64,000 nt of DNA from Syncephalis fuscata. Taxonomy: Eukaryota; Zoopagomycota; Zoopagomycetes; Zoopagales; Piptocephalidaceae. The notes under the pieces are model-generated. The model did no database searches and had not been told where the DNA came from. It saw only the letters and a list, made by a program, of their open reading frames with translations. Of this stretch, positions 52,815-64,000 are shown one piece after another (the first letter of the stretch is position 1; every line of letters starts with the position of its first letter). Location of the stretch: contig JAHLTZ010000015.1 in NCBI GenBank assembly GCA_025786725.1, forward strand, positions 248,001 to 312,000, written 5' to 3'. Position numbers and translations under genes: made by a program.

Positions 52815-53976
52815 ATGGTTTCTCTTGTCTCGCATCGAAGTGCCGCAGTAGATGCCGCATCGATGGTTATGGCGGCAGCTGCCTCGTCAGCAAAGACCAT
52901 GAACGCTATAAGGTCTTTCCAGGGTAAATCCCTACACATGTCGCTGGCTACACCGGCTTTGATTGAATTTGGTGATCTACGCTTTTACATCGTAGATTGT
53001 CCAACAGAATCGACATTGCCCATTTATTTACGGGTAAGTTGATCATATTCAATTGATGATTATCTAACCTATATTATTATTGCTGTTGTTGTTATTATTG
53101 CTATTAGAAATTCATGGAACTCAATGTCAATCATGTTGTGGTAAGTGTTACTAAAACAAGTTTCTTACCTATGTTCTAATATTAAACGTTCTTTTTTGGC
53201 TTCTCATGTCTATATAGCGCGTATGTGACTCGACTTATAACGCACGTCGCCTTGAATCGGCAGGTATTCATGTTCATGTAAGTCGGGCATCTGACTTTGA
53301 TAATAATGTATCTAATCTGTTTTATCTTGTTCTATTAATTATTAATAGGATTGGGCATTTGAAGATGGTGGCTTGGTAAGTAATTACTATGTATATAGTG
53401 ATATCAAATGACTAATTATTAATTAATTAATTAATATATTGTTTATTATTATGCAGCCTCCATTAGCTATTACTAGACAATGGCTTGCTCTAATGAACAA
53501 CATCAAGCTGAAGTACTCGATGCACGCGCCACGGGTGCTCCATTACCCGCCATCGCAGTACATTGTGTAGCAGGCCTAGGCAGGGCGCCTGTGTTTGTGT
53601 CCAGTAAGTCGTCATTAATCTACTTATTTGAAACAATGCTAATCATAGGCCATACGTTTATTACTATATGTCTTTTAACCCACATTAATAGTTGCACTTA
53701 TTGAACATGGCATGGATCCATTAGATGCTATTGATCATGTGCGACAATGCCGTCGTGGTGCACTTAACAGTCGTCAAGTTGATTTCTTGGCACGCTACAA
53801 GAAATTACGCCGTAGTGCATTCCGCGAACGAGTCCGTCGTCTACTCCGTCTCAATACACGTTGACTCTATGGATCGTCTCAGCGTCTCTACTATCGTTGT
53901 CATTATTGCTGTTCTCGTTGTTCTCGTTGTTGTTCCCACTATGATCAATATGATGCGCAACAAACCATTCTATTAA
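52815..53976 (+). CDS. PRL-type (PTP4A-like) tyrosine phosphatase
   Basis: Small dual-specificity phosphatase of the PRL group. Exons are about 52815-53033, 53108-53140, 53218-53277, 53350-53376, 53457-53603 and 53692 onward. The order FYIVDCPTESTLPIYLR, NHVVRVCD, GIHVHDWAFEDG and HCVAGLGRAPV, then RRGALNSRQVDFLARYK is diagnostic; CVAGLGR with Ala after Arg is the PRL form of the CX5R loop, and the general-acid Asp (DWAFEDG) is present. The N-terminus carries about 40 extra residues of Ala/Ser-rich sequence. A base is missing near 53493. In animals PRLs end in a CAAX box. Here the straightforward frame ends LLRLNTR at 53865, while another frame continues with a 20-residue hydrophobic stretch to 53976. 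Which tail is real depends on one base near 53862. Confidence 0.85.
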
Positions 53977-54494
53977 GAAATATTGACTACGCTCCAAAAA
54001 CCATGGCTTAAACTTAAACGGTATGGCATATCCTCTTCTACTTACCGTCTATATACATGCATCTTTCCCCTATCATTACTCAGACCAGCCAATATTTGTA
54101 ATTCTATGGTTTATATAAATAGATAGGATAACTATGTAAACTGATTACTTATATGTTATGGTTAACAAAAATATTATAATGGTGTTAGCTATCTATCCAC
54201 TAATATCAAACAAAAACATTAAATTTCTTATTTTATTTTTCAAAATCATTTTTATCTTTCTATTTTACTCTTTTTGCATTGCGAATCATGTATGTGTGTG
54301 TTAGTATATATATATATTCTACTCTTTATTTAACTCTATTTATATATATATATATATATATACGCACACATACATATCAATTTCCTCTTTCTCTTCTTTC
54401 ATCTTTTTATAATAATACCATCAGCTATTGTTTATTAAAATAATAAATGTGCGTTAAACCGAATAACTAGACTATAAATTACAAATAACAACAA
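53977..54494. other. Intergenic, tail-to-tail spacer
   Basis: About 520 nt between the PRL and BRCA1/BARD1-like stop codons. It contains (TA)n tracts near 54306-54362. No gene is seen. Confidence 0.6.
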
Positions 54495-56947
54495 CTATTT
54501 AACAGTGGGCCAACATGGCGTTTGAGTCGATATACTACGTAATAGATCATCAAGTGTAATTGTCGTATTTGATATGGATTTATCTGTACGATTCATCTGA
54601 CTCGTCGATGATCTACGACGACTATGATTTGAAGTTGTTTGAGTATCGATAACAATGATCGTCTGTGGATCATGACTATTAGTACAAATCTTACCACCAG
54701 ACATGCATATTAATTCACGAATATCAGGATTTGGTTTTGTTTTTAGTTGAAATTGTGCACCAGTAAATAATCGAGGTTTCTATTATTTAATACTATTGAT
54801 TAGCTGATTGATATACAAGTATTGCTAATTACCTGAGCACTCTCACGAAGTCGACTTTGACGTGGTGCATGGCATTTACCAACGGCAGAGTCACCTACTA
54901 CTTCGTATTTACTTGGATCTATCCAGTGGCCAGCTTCAGCACTTGCTACTATCCCTATAAGCAAAAAATTAAATATTTAACTGAATCAACACTAATTAAT
55001 GGCTATTTACACTTAATATCAACAATCCATCGACCTGCTAGTAACCCAGCCATATATTTGGCGGTACGTGGTGCAATTCGTTTCGTATCTGCAGGTACTA
55101 CAACATGAGTGACGTGCGGATTAAATTCTTCTACCATTCTAAATGAAAGTTGTTTAACAGTGGCCGATCTCATTATATCCTACAAGTAAACAAGTAAATG
55201 AATAAGCTTAGTATCTAGATTAGTTTGTTTACAGCCATATTATCTTACTCGTTCATTGCTTTTTAATCCAGTAATTAGAATGCATGGTGATGGTTCAGCC
55301 ATAGGTTCTTCAGAAGCAATACGTCGTACGGACCTCTTTTCTATAGAAGTCATAGATGGCGGTGTTTTACACACGCCTGGTTTACGACCTCGTTTATTTT
55401 TCTTTTCATGAGTATCGTCCAATTCTATCGCTGTAGCATTTTCTTTTAATATTTTGATTCTAATTTATCATTTGTTTTCAGCATAGTTGGTGTTTCTACT
55501 GTTAATGGTTGATTAAGTGGTGCTTTGCCTCGTGGACTTGTACACATACGACACTGTCGACGTTTTGATGTATTTAGAAATGTACACACTGAACAGGCCC
55601 ATCCCATGGGTGTATCAGTCGAGTTGCCTGCATCCATGACTGGTGACTGTATGGTTGGACATGGTGTCGACTATTTAATCAACGTCATCATTAGTAATAT
55701 TAGTAATATGATTACAATAGTAATATAGAATAGATGTAATTACCGGTGCTGATTGTCTCTGTTTAGTACCAAATAGCTTAAGACAAGTGTCGTCATAGCC
55801 TGAATAGTTTGCCGGTGAATAGTAATTATCCATGCAACGTTTTCTTAACGATACACGCGGTGTCTCTTCTACGTTCTATTTCTACTGTTAGTATTAAATG
55901 GCTAGTATTTCTATGCTACTTACGGTGTAAGGAGTTTTGTTTAATTTGTTTTTAGCAGAATTACGCTTTGCAGATTCATTAACTTGTTGTATTGAATTCT
56001 TATCGTCCAGTGTCTAGTATTAATAAGTATTTAACTTATATATATATATTCTTACCTTATCCATTATTTCACTAGTTGTAGTGCATTCCATCGGTGTAAA
56101 TGCTTGATCGGTAATTTCTATGGTCTCTTTTATAGATTTGTCATTATTTTTACTAGATGGACACTACAATAATTAAAACTACAATTAGTTGCTATTGAAT
56201 TGAATTTACATTTACATACTTTGTTTTTGATATGTGTCTCAATACGCATTTTGCCCTTGATGTCATTTAAATCATCGGTTATTTGTACATTTTTGTGAAA
56301 TAAATCTGCACTTTTCCGCCGTTTATCAACTCGATCTACTGATTTAGTATTATCGGCTGATGTATGTGCACGTTTAGTTGCTCCTACAGATGAGCCTTCA
56401 ACTATTTTATCCAATGCTACATGCTCTTCTATTGCCGTGGTAGTAGGTATCTGTTCATGCATTGTCACGGCTGCCGATGCTGTTGTCGACTGTAGACTCA
56501 ACGAAAGAGGCCGTGTCGGTTCTGTCTTTGTTAATGACCGGATCTTTAATGCACAGGTAACAAGTACATCATGAGATAGATTTTTACGCAAATTGCCAAC
56601 ACGGGCCGGTAAATTACAAACCGGACACTTGCAATGAACACCCAGTGCTTCTTCTGCACACTCGCTATAATAATAACAATAACAAGACTAATGAGTCATC
56701 AGATACAAATACCAAATAATACTACTTACGCGCAAAAGTTATGACCACATTCCATGGCTGTATGAGTCTTGTTCAATAAACAATGACTAAATTGCATTAT
56801 TGTAGTTAGTATTCATTATGACACCAATGACGTATGCATACTGTAGTTAGTATTCACTTACCAGATAGGACATTGTAAAAGTCGTTCAAAGTTGGACAAG
56901 GCACGCGTAAAACGCTTCGATACTTTAGGTGTGGTAGTGGTGGCCAT
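54495..56947 (-). CDS. RING, RanBP2-type zinc finger and BRCT protein (BRCA1/BARD1-like)
   Basis: Probable nuclear E3 ubiquitin ligase for DNA repair. Starts MATTTTPKVSKRFTRALSNF at 56947. The RING domain, spread over three exons, has ERLLQCPIC, MECGHNFC, ECAEEA and KCPVCNLPARVGNLRKNL; this resembles the BARD1 RING and its flanking helices, which pair with BRCA1. A disordered basic stretch follows. A RanBP2-type finger, GWACSVCTFLN then CRMCTSPRG, lies near 55525-55610. A BRCT pair forms the C-terminal half: CILITGL, FNPHVTHVVVPADT, KYMAGLLVGRWIVDIK, EAGHWIDPSKYEVVG, and LICMSGGKICTN. Frame breaks near 55455 and 54960 are likely. No ankyrin repeats are visible between RING and BRCT, unlike animal BARD1. 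A BRCA1 rather than BARD1 relation is possible. Confidence 0.83.
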
Positions 56948-57861
56948 TGTATTGAATAGACAAGCACAAGCAATAAAGTGGGTTAAAGGGAAAAAATGGA
57001 AAACAATGGTGTGCTCGTGAGCAGTGAAAAGTGTATAAAACGCGTCTTTTATTAATAATCCCAAATCAATATAAATACACTTCTATTAACACTTGTTTAT
57101 ACGTTCTACATCATCCTTGTCTCTTTCTCTACTTGTACCATATAGAATATTACGCCTAACAATAGACCGATATACAGGTAAGCATCCATCCATCCATCCA
57201 TCCGTTGATGTATCTATCCATTTATCCATCCATCCATCCATTCATCTATGTAGTTGTGTATATACATATACTGTATGCATAATGGCTGGTTGGCTGATGG
57301 CTACAATATTCGCTTTGATATGATGAGTGTATTGGATGTCACTACCGCCGACTGTAATATTCCTCGCAAGGGAGTATTACCTGTGGAAACTAAACAACCT
57401 ACTGCCTTCCTTCTGATCTATTTGATATTGTTGTTTAAACGATTATATTTGCGTATTTTACTAATAGATATGTATACTAATATATTGTTTATGATACTTT
57501 AGGTAAATTCTAAAACAAGACATGGACTATTTGTATAATAAATAATAGATAATAAATACGTTAATTATATATATATATATATGTCATATGCTGTAGTTTA
57601 ATATGTTTTGATCGTGTTATAATGATATAATCATTGTTATATTGCTATTGTTACGTATACACTTTTATTAGTATAAATGTCTATTGACTTTTAATTAATA
57701 AATAAAGTGCGATGAAATGAAAGAGAATTCACCAACACGCTTCTTTACCAGATCCCATATATTTATCACGCAATAACCGTAGCCAATTAGTCATTACAAT
57801 AGTATTCGGTGAGCAACCGACCTTTTACTGTTGTTGTTGTTACTGTTGCCGTTTAGTTAGA
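56948..57861. repeat. Divergent intergenic with CATC repeats
   Basis: Spacer between the BRCA1/BARD1-like start and RPB7. An imperfect (CATC)n/(CCAT)n tract spans 57184-57245. Open frames around it code for low-complexity sequence only. Confidence 0.65.
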
Positions 57862-58752
57862 ATGTATTTCTTGGTAGGTAGATGTCATCGGTGGTCTAGA
57901 TGTTGATGGCTAAATAGACGCCCATCAACACAGAAAGAACTCTCACATACGGTGCAGCTGCATCCTATGTACTTTGGACCGCGTATGCACGAGTATGTAG
58001 AGATGCGGCTACGAGCCGAGGTAGAAGGCTCATGTTCTGGCCGATACGGCTATGTTGTTGCTGTGCTACATCTGAACAAAATGAGTCGCGGTCGCGTTCT
58101 ACCAAATATTGGTCTGGCCGACTTTCAAGCACGGTATACGGCCGTCGTGTTTAAGCCGTTTAAAGGCGAGGTTGTTGATGGTATTGTCACGACTGTAAAC
58201 AAGGTAAATAGTATTAAAAAGTACTTATGAATAACAACCACTACTAATAGAATATATTAGATGGGATTCTTTGCCGATGTAGGACCGTTACAAGTCTTTG
58301 TTTCCACACATGTAAGTAATATAAATGAATTAATAACGCGTATTATGACAATTACAACAACTATTGCAATTATTTCAATTATTACAATATCATTATTATA
58401 ATAATAATAATAATTAAATAATATTAGTTAATTCCAGCCGATCTTAACTACGATCCTAATGGTGATCAGCCATGCTATGCATCAGAAGACCAGGTAAATA
58501 TCTGGATACTATATAAAGAATGATAGATTATTTAGTATCAATGTATCTAGTTAATTCAAAAAGGCTCTTTGATTCGATTAAAGATTGTTGGTACACGAAT
58601 GGATGCCACCGAAATTGTAAGCAGATATCGATATAGTTATCGATTATCATTATTATTATTAGTATTATTACCAGCCTGCTTTCTTATCAACATCTATCTA
58701 GTTTGCCATAGGAACTATCAAGGAGGATTATCTAGGTGTTATCAGTCAATAA
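57862..58752 (+). CDS. RPB7: RNA polymerase II subunit Rpb7
   Basis: Forms the Rpb4/7 stalk of Pol II, binding nascent RNA and linking transcription to mRNA decay. Six exons, 57862-57873, 57934-58203, 58261-58311, 58428-58493, 58551-58616 and 58702-58752, encode 171 residues, exactly the yeast length, with no frame break. Tip domain: MYFLKELSHTVQLHPMYFGP and AEVEGSCSGRYGYVVAV. Then VFKPFKGEVVDG, VGPLQVFVSTHLIP and, in the last exon, FAIGTIKEDYLGVISQ, all near-diagnostic for Rpb7 over the Pol I and III counterparts. The last intron has the acceptor at 58701; an apparent AG ten bases downstream would break the frame. The tiny first exon (four codons) was chosen because it restores MYFL before KELSH. 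Confidence 0.96.
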
Positions 58753-59072
58753 ATATACATTTGTTTATAATAACAATAATACACTTTTAATAATGATAGT
58801 GCCAAGAGATGTAAACTATAAATGGTATACTATTCATAACATACACTATTAATAGGTACACACCCGTTTATTCGACGTATATAGTAACAATCTGGCCACT
58901 ACGTAGTGCGTAGCCTTATTACCACCCTTGCTTTGATCCTTTCTATCTCTCTCCTTTCTTTCCTACTCTCTCTCTCTCGTACTCTTTTATTTGTTTAAAT
59001 ACGCTGGTGTCTTTATCTATATTTACACTACAGACCAGCAATAGTTACAAGGATTATTGACTAGTGTTTATC
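58753..59072. promoter_or_regulatory. Promoter region of PMT gene with palindrome
   Basis: 320 nt between RPB7 and PMT. A perfect 12-bp palindrome CACTACGTAGTG lies at 58897-58908, followed by a CT-rich tract (58940-58980). A role as a binding site is a guess. Confidence 0.4.
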
Positions 59073-61609
59073 ATGGCGGACAGTACGCTCCGTCGTAGAA
59101 ATGTATCTGCGGAAGACACCGTTCAGGATAGTTTGAAGAAAGAAACGACAGCCACTAAGAAAGATGACACGAAAAAGAAAACAGCTCCACGTAGTCAATT
59201 GGTAAGTAACGTTAGGTTAATTCATAATACGCGTTATTATTAATAGTAACACGCTACTGTGCTATAGTCGTTGTTCTTGTCGAACCACCAAGACTGGATC
59301 ACGCCTACTATACTCACTTTGTTGTCATTTGTAACGCGTCTCTATCGAATAAGTTATGGCAACTTTGTTGTATGGGACGAGGCACATTTTGGCAAGTTTG
59401 GTTCATTTTACCTTAATCGTACTTTTTACTTTGATGTCCATCCACCACTTGGCAAGCTACTTGTGGGTCTATCTGGTCTATTGGCCGGTTACGACGGCTC
59501 ATTTGACTTCAAATCGGGTGCCACTTATCCGGAATCCGTCAACTATCCAGCTATGCGCCTTTTCCTTGCTATATTCGGTGCTTTGCTTGTGCCGTTGGCC
59601 TATGGCACCGCAATAGAACTGGGCTTTTCTAAACGGGGCGCATTCTTTGCGGGTCTACTCGTGCTTTGTGGTAAGTAGTAAACTGTGTAAAACGATGCAA
59701 CTATTATTGTGATTAACTATTAATATTGCTTTACATAATAGAAAATTCATTATTGGTCATTAGTCGATTTATTCTACTAGACTCCATGTTACTATTCTTT
59801 ACTGCACTAAGTGTGTACGGTCTAGCCGGATTCCATTCAGAACGCCATCAGCCATTTTCATTTGATTGGTGGGCCTGGTTACTGTTCAGTGGTGTTTCTA
59901 TTGGTTTAGTATCCAGTGTTAAATGGGTTGGGCTTTTCTCAGTTGCATTACTTGGTTTATATACACTGGGTGACCTATTCGTCAAGTTTGGCGATACTAA
60001 GATGCCCATTCGCACCTATGCTAAACACTGGATTGCTCGTATTATTGGCCTAATTCTTGTGCCTATTATTATTTATGCCTTTTCATTTGCTCTTCACTTT
60101 GCTGTACTTAATCGAAGCGGTGATGGCGATGCCCAAATGAGTTCATTGTTCCAGGCTGGTCTAAAAGGCAGTGAATTACTTGATAATCCATTGGAAGTGG
60201 CCTATGGATCATCTGTAACGCTTAAACCATCAACCTATGGTGTCGGTCTATTACACTCACACGTTCAAAGGTTCCCAATTGGTTCACAGCAACAACAAGT
60301 TACTACTTACGCCCATAAAGATGAGAACAACTATTGGGTAATAGAGCATAACTGGAATAAAACACATGAACGTGTTAATGCCGGGCTTACTTACTCCGAG
60401 GGTCCAATAGACTTTGTACAAGACGGCGATATTATTCGTTTATCGCACAAGGCTACAAAAGCCAATCTACACGTTAACAATCTACCGGCACCTGTTACAA
60501 AAACGGCACTTGAAGTAACAGGATTCAACGATGATAAAAATGGCGATATATACGACGAGTGGCGAGTGGAGATTATCAACGATCTTTATCAAAGCAATCC
60601 AACCCAGGTACATGCTTTAACGACACGCTTCCATCTACGTAGTGTTCAATTCAACTGTTTATTGCGTGCCCATAACAAAAACTTGCCAGAATGGGGATTT
60701 AAACAAGGTGAAGTGGTATGCGATAAGGAAAATGACCTTAAAGATATATCCAACATTTGGAATGTTGAATGGCATCGTAATGAACGACGTAAGTAATAGA
60801 ATAATCATAGTCATTACTATCAATGTTCTATGGCTAATACGTGCTATTCATCTAGTGCCCGTTGCGCCACCATCTTCATTCCGTCCATCATTCTTCCACA
60901 ACTTTGTTCATTTAAATATTGCTATGTGGACGAGTAACAATGCTTTGGTGCCTGATGATTCACGTTTTGATCGCGCCACTTCAAGAGCTTGGGAATGGCC
61001 CTGGATGTTAGTCGGTATGCGTATGGCTGGCTGGGGTAGTGAAAGCATAAAATACTTGCTACTTGGCAATCCGGCTGTTTGGTGGGGCAGTACACTATGT
61101 ATTATACTTATCACTGCTCTACTTGTCATTTATGATGCACGTAAACGACGTGGCTATAAAGACTGGCTACCAGGTTAGTAGGAAGAATAAGCTTAATAGA
61201 TAGACATTTAATTGCTATTATTATTATTATTATTATTATTAATCATTAATATATTGATATACATTAGGTGAATATGACGATTTCCTATTTGGTGGTATCT
61301 TATTGCTGGTGGCTGGTTCCTCCACTATGTCCTTTCTTTATTATGGGTCGTGTACTTTATATGCACCATTACCTGCCTGCTCTTTATATTTCCACACTTG
61401 GTGTACCGTTTGTTGTTGATCATTTTACACGTCGTTCTACGGTTAAAACACAGCGTATTGTCTATTCAGTTCTAGTCGTTGTTGTTATCGGTACATTTGC
61501 CTATTTCGCTCCGTTAACCTTTGGCTATAACCGACCCATTGAAGATATGAGTGGACGAGCATGGTTAAGGAACTGGAAAGTACTCGATTACTCAGCTCTA
61601 GTGGATTAG
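59073..61609 (+). CDS. Protein O-mannosyltransferase (PMT2-like)
   Basis: ER membrane enzyme that transfers mannose from dolichyl-phosphate-mannose to Ser/Thr of secretory proteins. Exons 59073-59201, 59268-59670, 59742-60788, 60856-61173 and 61268-61609 give about 746 residues, close to yeast Pmt2. The catalytic loop 1 is intact: VVWDEAHFGKFGSFYLNRTF then FYFDVHPPLGKL, with the DE pair. The central MIR domains lie near 60220-60640 (SSVTLKPSTYGVGLLHSHVQ, NYWVIEHNWN, IIRLSHKATKANLHV). More transmembrane helices follow, then FFIMGRVLYMHHYLPALYIS. Two single-base losses near 61308 (GG for GGG) and 61331 (CC for CCC) break the last exon; adding them gives GWFLHYVPFFIMGR. The PMT2 subfamily is inferred from overall fit; PMT1 or PMT4 are possible. 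Confidence 0.92.
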
Positions 61610-61710
61610 TAGTAGGAGTATACATTTACACATGACATCTAAAATGTGGCATAATATTGGAATGATATAAATCAAATGTTTACTCAATCGTATAACAATG
61701 GCGATAATGT

Positions 61711-61735
61711 GATGTGATGTGATGTGATGTGATGT
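61711..61735. repeat. (GATGT)5 repeat between convergent genes
   Basis: Perfect pentanucleotide tract in the 167-nt spacer between the PMT and proteasome alpha4 stops, likely in both 3' UTRs. Confidence 0.85.
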
Positions 61736-61776
61736 GTTGTTGTTGTTGTTACTAGTGGTAATAGTAATGATATGGT

Positions 61777-62916
61777 TTACTGTGGTATAGAAGAAGTACC
61801 TGGACGTAGTCTCTTTCGTTCAGCTTCCGCTTCTTTTTCTCGTTCAATTTCAGCCACAATGGCTTCTACCTCAGATTGATCGAGATGCTATCATTATTTA
61901 AAGGTTAATAATAATTATATTGGCAATTAATCATTATACTTGCTCTAATCTCTTGTCCAGCCGTCATTAAAGCAATTTCAATATTCTTGGATCCCGTTTG
62001 CACAACCTATTAGCAATTTAGTCTTCTACACGTTAAATACATATGTTTCACTGACTTCCAATAGCGATTTGACGGTCAATTTAATTGCATCCTCGCTTGA
62101 CATGTCTTCTTGATGATTCTTTTCCAAAAATTCACGTACTGTCTTTGAGCTACGACCAATAGCATTGGCCTAAATCAATGCGATTTATTAATGTTTATTA
62201 TTAGTATATATTTTATTAGTATACATACCTTCCAAGCAGAATAGGTACCGGCTGGATCTGTCTGGTAAAGACGTGGCTGTCCATCAAGATCAAACCAATA
62301 ATAAGTGTTGAAATACCAAATGGACGTACACCACCACGCTGTGTATATTTCTATTATTATTATTGTTAATTAATTAATTAATTAGTTTTATTCCATTAAA
62401 TCATTGCTATGTAATTGCATTTATTATCATGCCAATTTACCTGTTGAATACCGGCTATATAACGTGAAATATACTCAATGAAACTGGGTCTTCAACTGTC
62501 AAACGATGACTTTGGCACTCAACTCGTGCACGATCGACTAGAATACGCGCATCTGCCGTTAATCCTACAACAAATAGTAAGCATTTATTATACATTTTAT
62601 TATTGTTTTAATTACTTACCAGCAAATGCCAAGCATACATGGTCATCTAGCTGATAAATCTTGCGCACAGTACGAGGTTCCTGCAATTGAAGAGCCGATT
62701 TTTTCTCTACGCCTAACACGACTGCATCCTTGCCACGAACACCAACCTATTATTGTATTGCACACAACAGCTCGTCATCAATACGATTAGATGATGCGAT
62801 AGAAATGTACTAACTGCAGTTGTGCCTTTGCGCACCGCTTCCATAGCATACTCCACTTGGAAGAGATGGCCATCAGGCGAGAAGACGGTAAGTGCACGGT
62901 CGTATCCACTGGCCAT
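61777..62916 (-). CDS. PRE6: 20S proteasome subunit alpha4 (Pre6/PSMA7)
   Basis: Component of the outer alpha ring of the 20S proteasome, cytoplasm and nucleus. Starts [20 protein letters not shown] (62916), the usual alpha signature, followed by [15 protein letters not shown]. Core: [40 protein letters not shown] and [20 protein letters not shown], then [20 protein letters not shown]. The end [20 protein letters not shown] is the alpha4 charged helix. About eight exons. Single bases are missing near 62292 (GFDLDGQ reading) and 62479 ([11 protein letters not shown] reading). The alpha4 assignment rests on the tail and on EYISRYIA. It starts 515 nt from the divergent ubiquitin-eS31 gene. Confidence 0.93.

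Positions 62917-64000
<1,084 letters not shown>

Noticed and set aside
57184-57245. CATC repeats as telomeric or CRISPR-like array
   Set aside because: Simple tetranucleotide microsatellite with no spacers and not a known telomere unit.

Overview
This is a gene-dense, AT-rich nuclear window from a eukaryote. The organism is most likely an early-diverging fungus. Introns are short (about 50-110 nt) with GTAAGT-like donors, mostly TAG acceptors and occasional TACTAAC branch sites. A protein O-mannosyltransferase, a Pns1-type SLC44 protein, a Vps9 (VPS9+CUE) exchange factor and an ER protein ending in HDEL fit a fungus. A Twinkle-like mitochondrial primase/helicase, a RING-zinc finger-BRCT protein of the BRCA1/BARD1 kind, a PRL-type phosphatase, a BRD8-like bromodomain protein and a KDM4 with extended PHD and Tudor-like tail are not typical of model yeasts. 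The phylum is inference.

Layout: 1-3959 (+) 3' part of a Ser/Arg/Asn-rich nuclear-type protein; 5595-7042 (-) eIF4A; 7519-10278 (-) Twinkle; 11332-14524 (+) R3H-SUZ protein; 14727-17069 (-) importin-alpha-like ARM protein; 17205-18433 (-) E3-binding protein of pyruvate dehydrogenase; 18599-19014 (+) TIM13; 19212-21076 (-) SLC44/Pns1; 21864-22418 (-) ATG8; 23173-26369 (-) Hook; 27034-27333 (-) small unknown; 27673-28671 (-) RraA-like; 29202-30770 (+) degenerate subtilase; 31480-33904 (-) GCK-III kinase; 35152-37439 (-) TRM6; 39602-42305 (+) VPS9; 42573-45105 (+) BRD8-like; 45151-46312 (-) SDF2-like MIR protein; 46842-50163 (+) KDM4; 52815-53976 (+) PRL phosphatase; 54495-56947 (-) BRCA1/BARD1-like; 57862-58752 (+) RPB7; 59073-61609 (+) PMT; 61777-62916 (-) proteasome alpha4; 63431-64000+ (+) ubiquitin-eS31.

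The genes are mostly unrelated housekeeping functions. Two divergent pairs join related roles: TIM13 with the mitochondrial E3-binding protein, and proteasome alpha4 with ubiquitin-eS31. BRD8-like and KDM4, both chromatin factors, are separated by the ER protein gene. No mobile element, rRNA, tRNA or CRISPR array was recognised.

Many strongly conserved genes carry single-base frame breaks, usually a run of 2-4 identical bases that looks one too short or long. The ubiquitin gene is one of them. I read these as residual long-read consensus errors, so coordinates are gene spans and some exon joins are uncertain. The curated-quality models are eIF4A, TIM13, ATG8, RPB7 and KDM4, whose exons join without any frame conflict.
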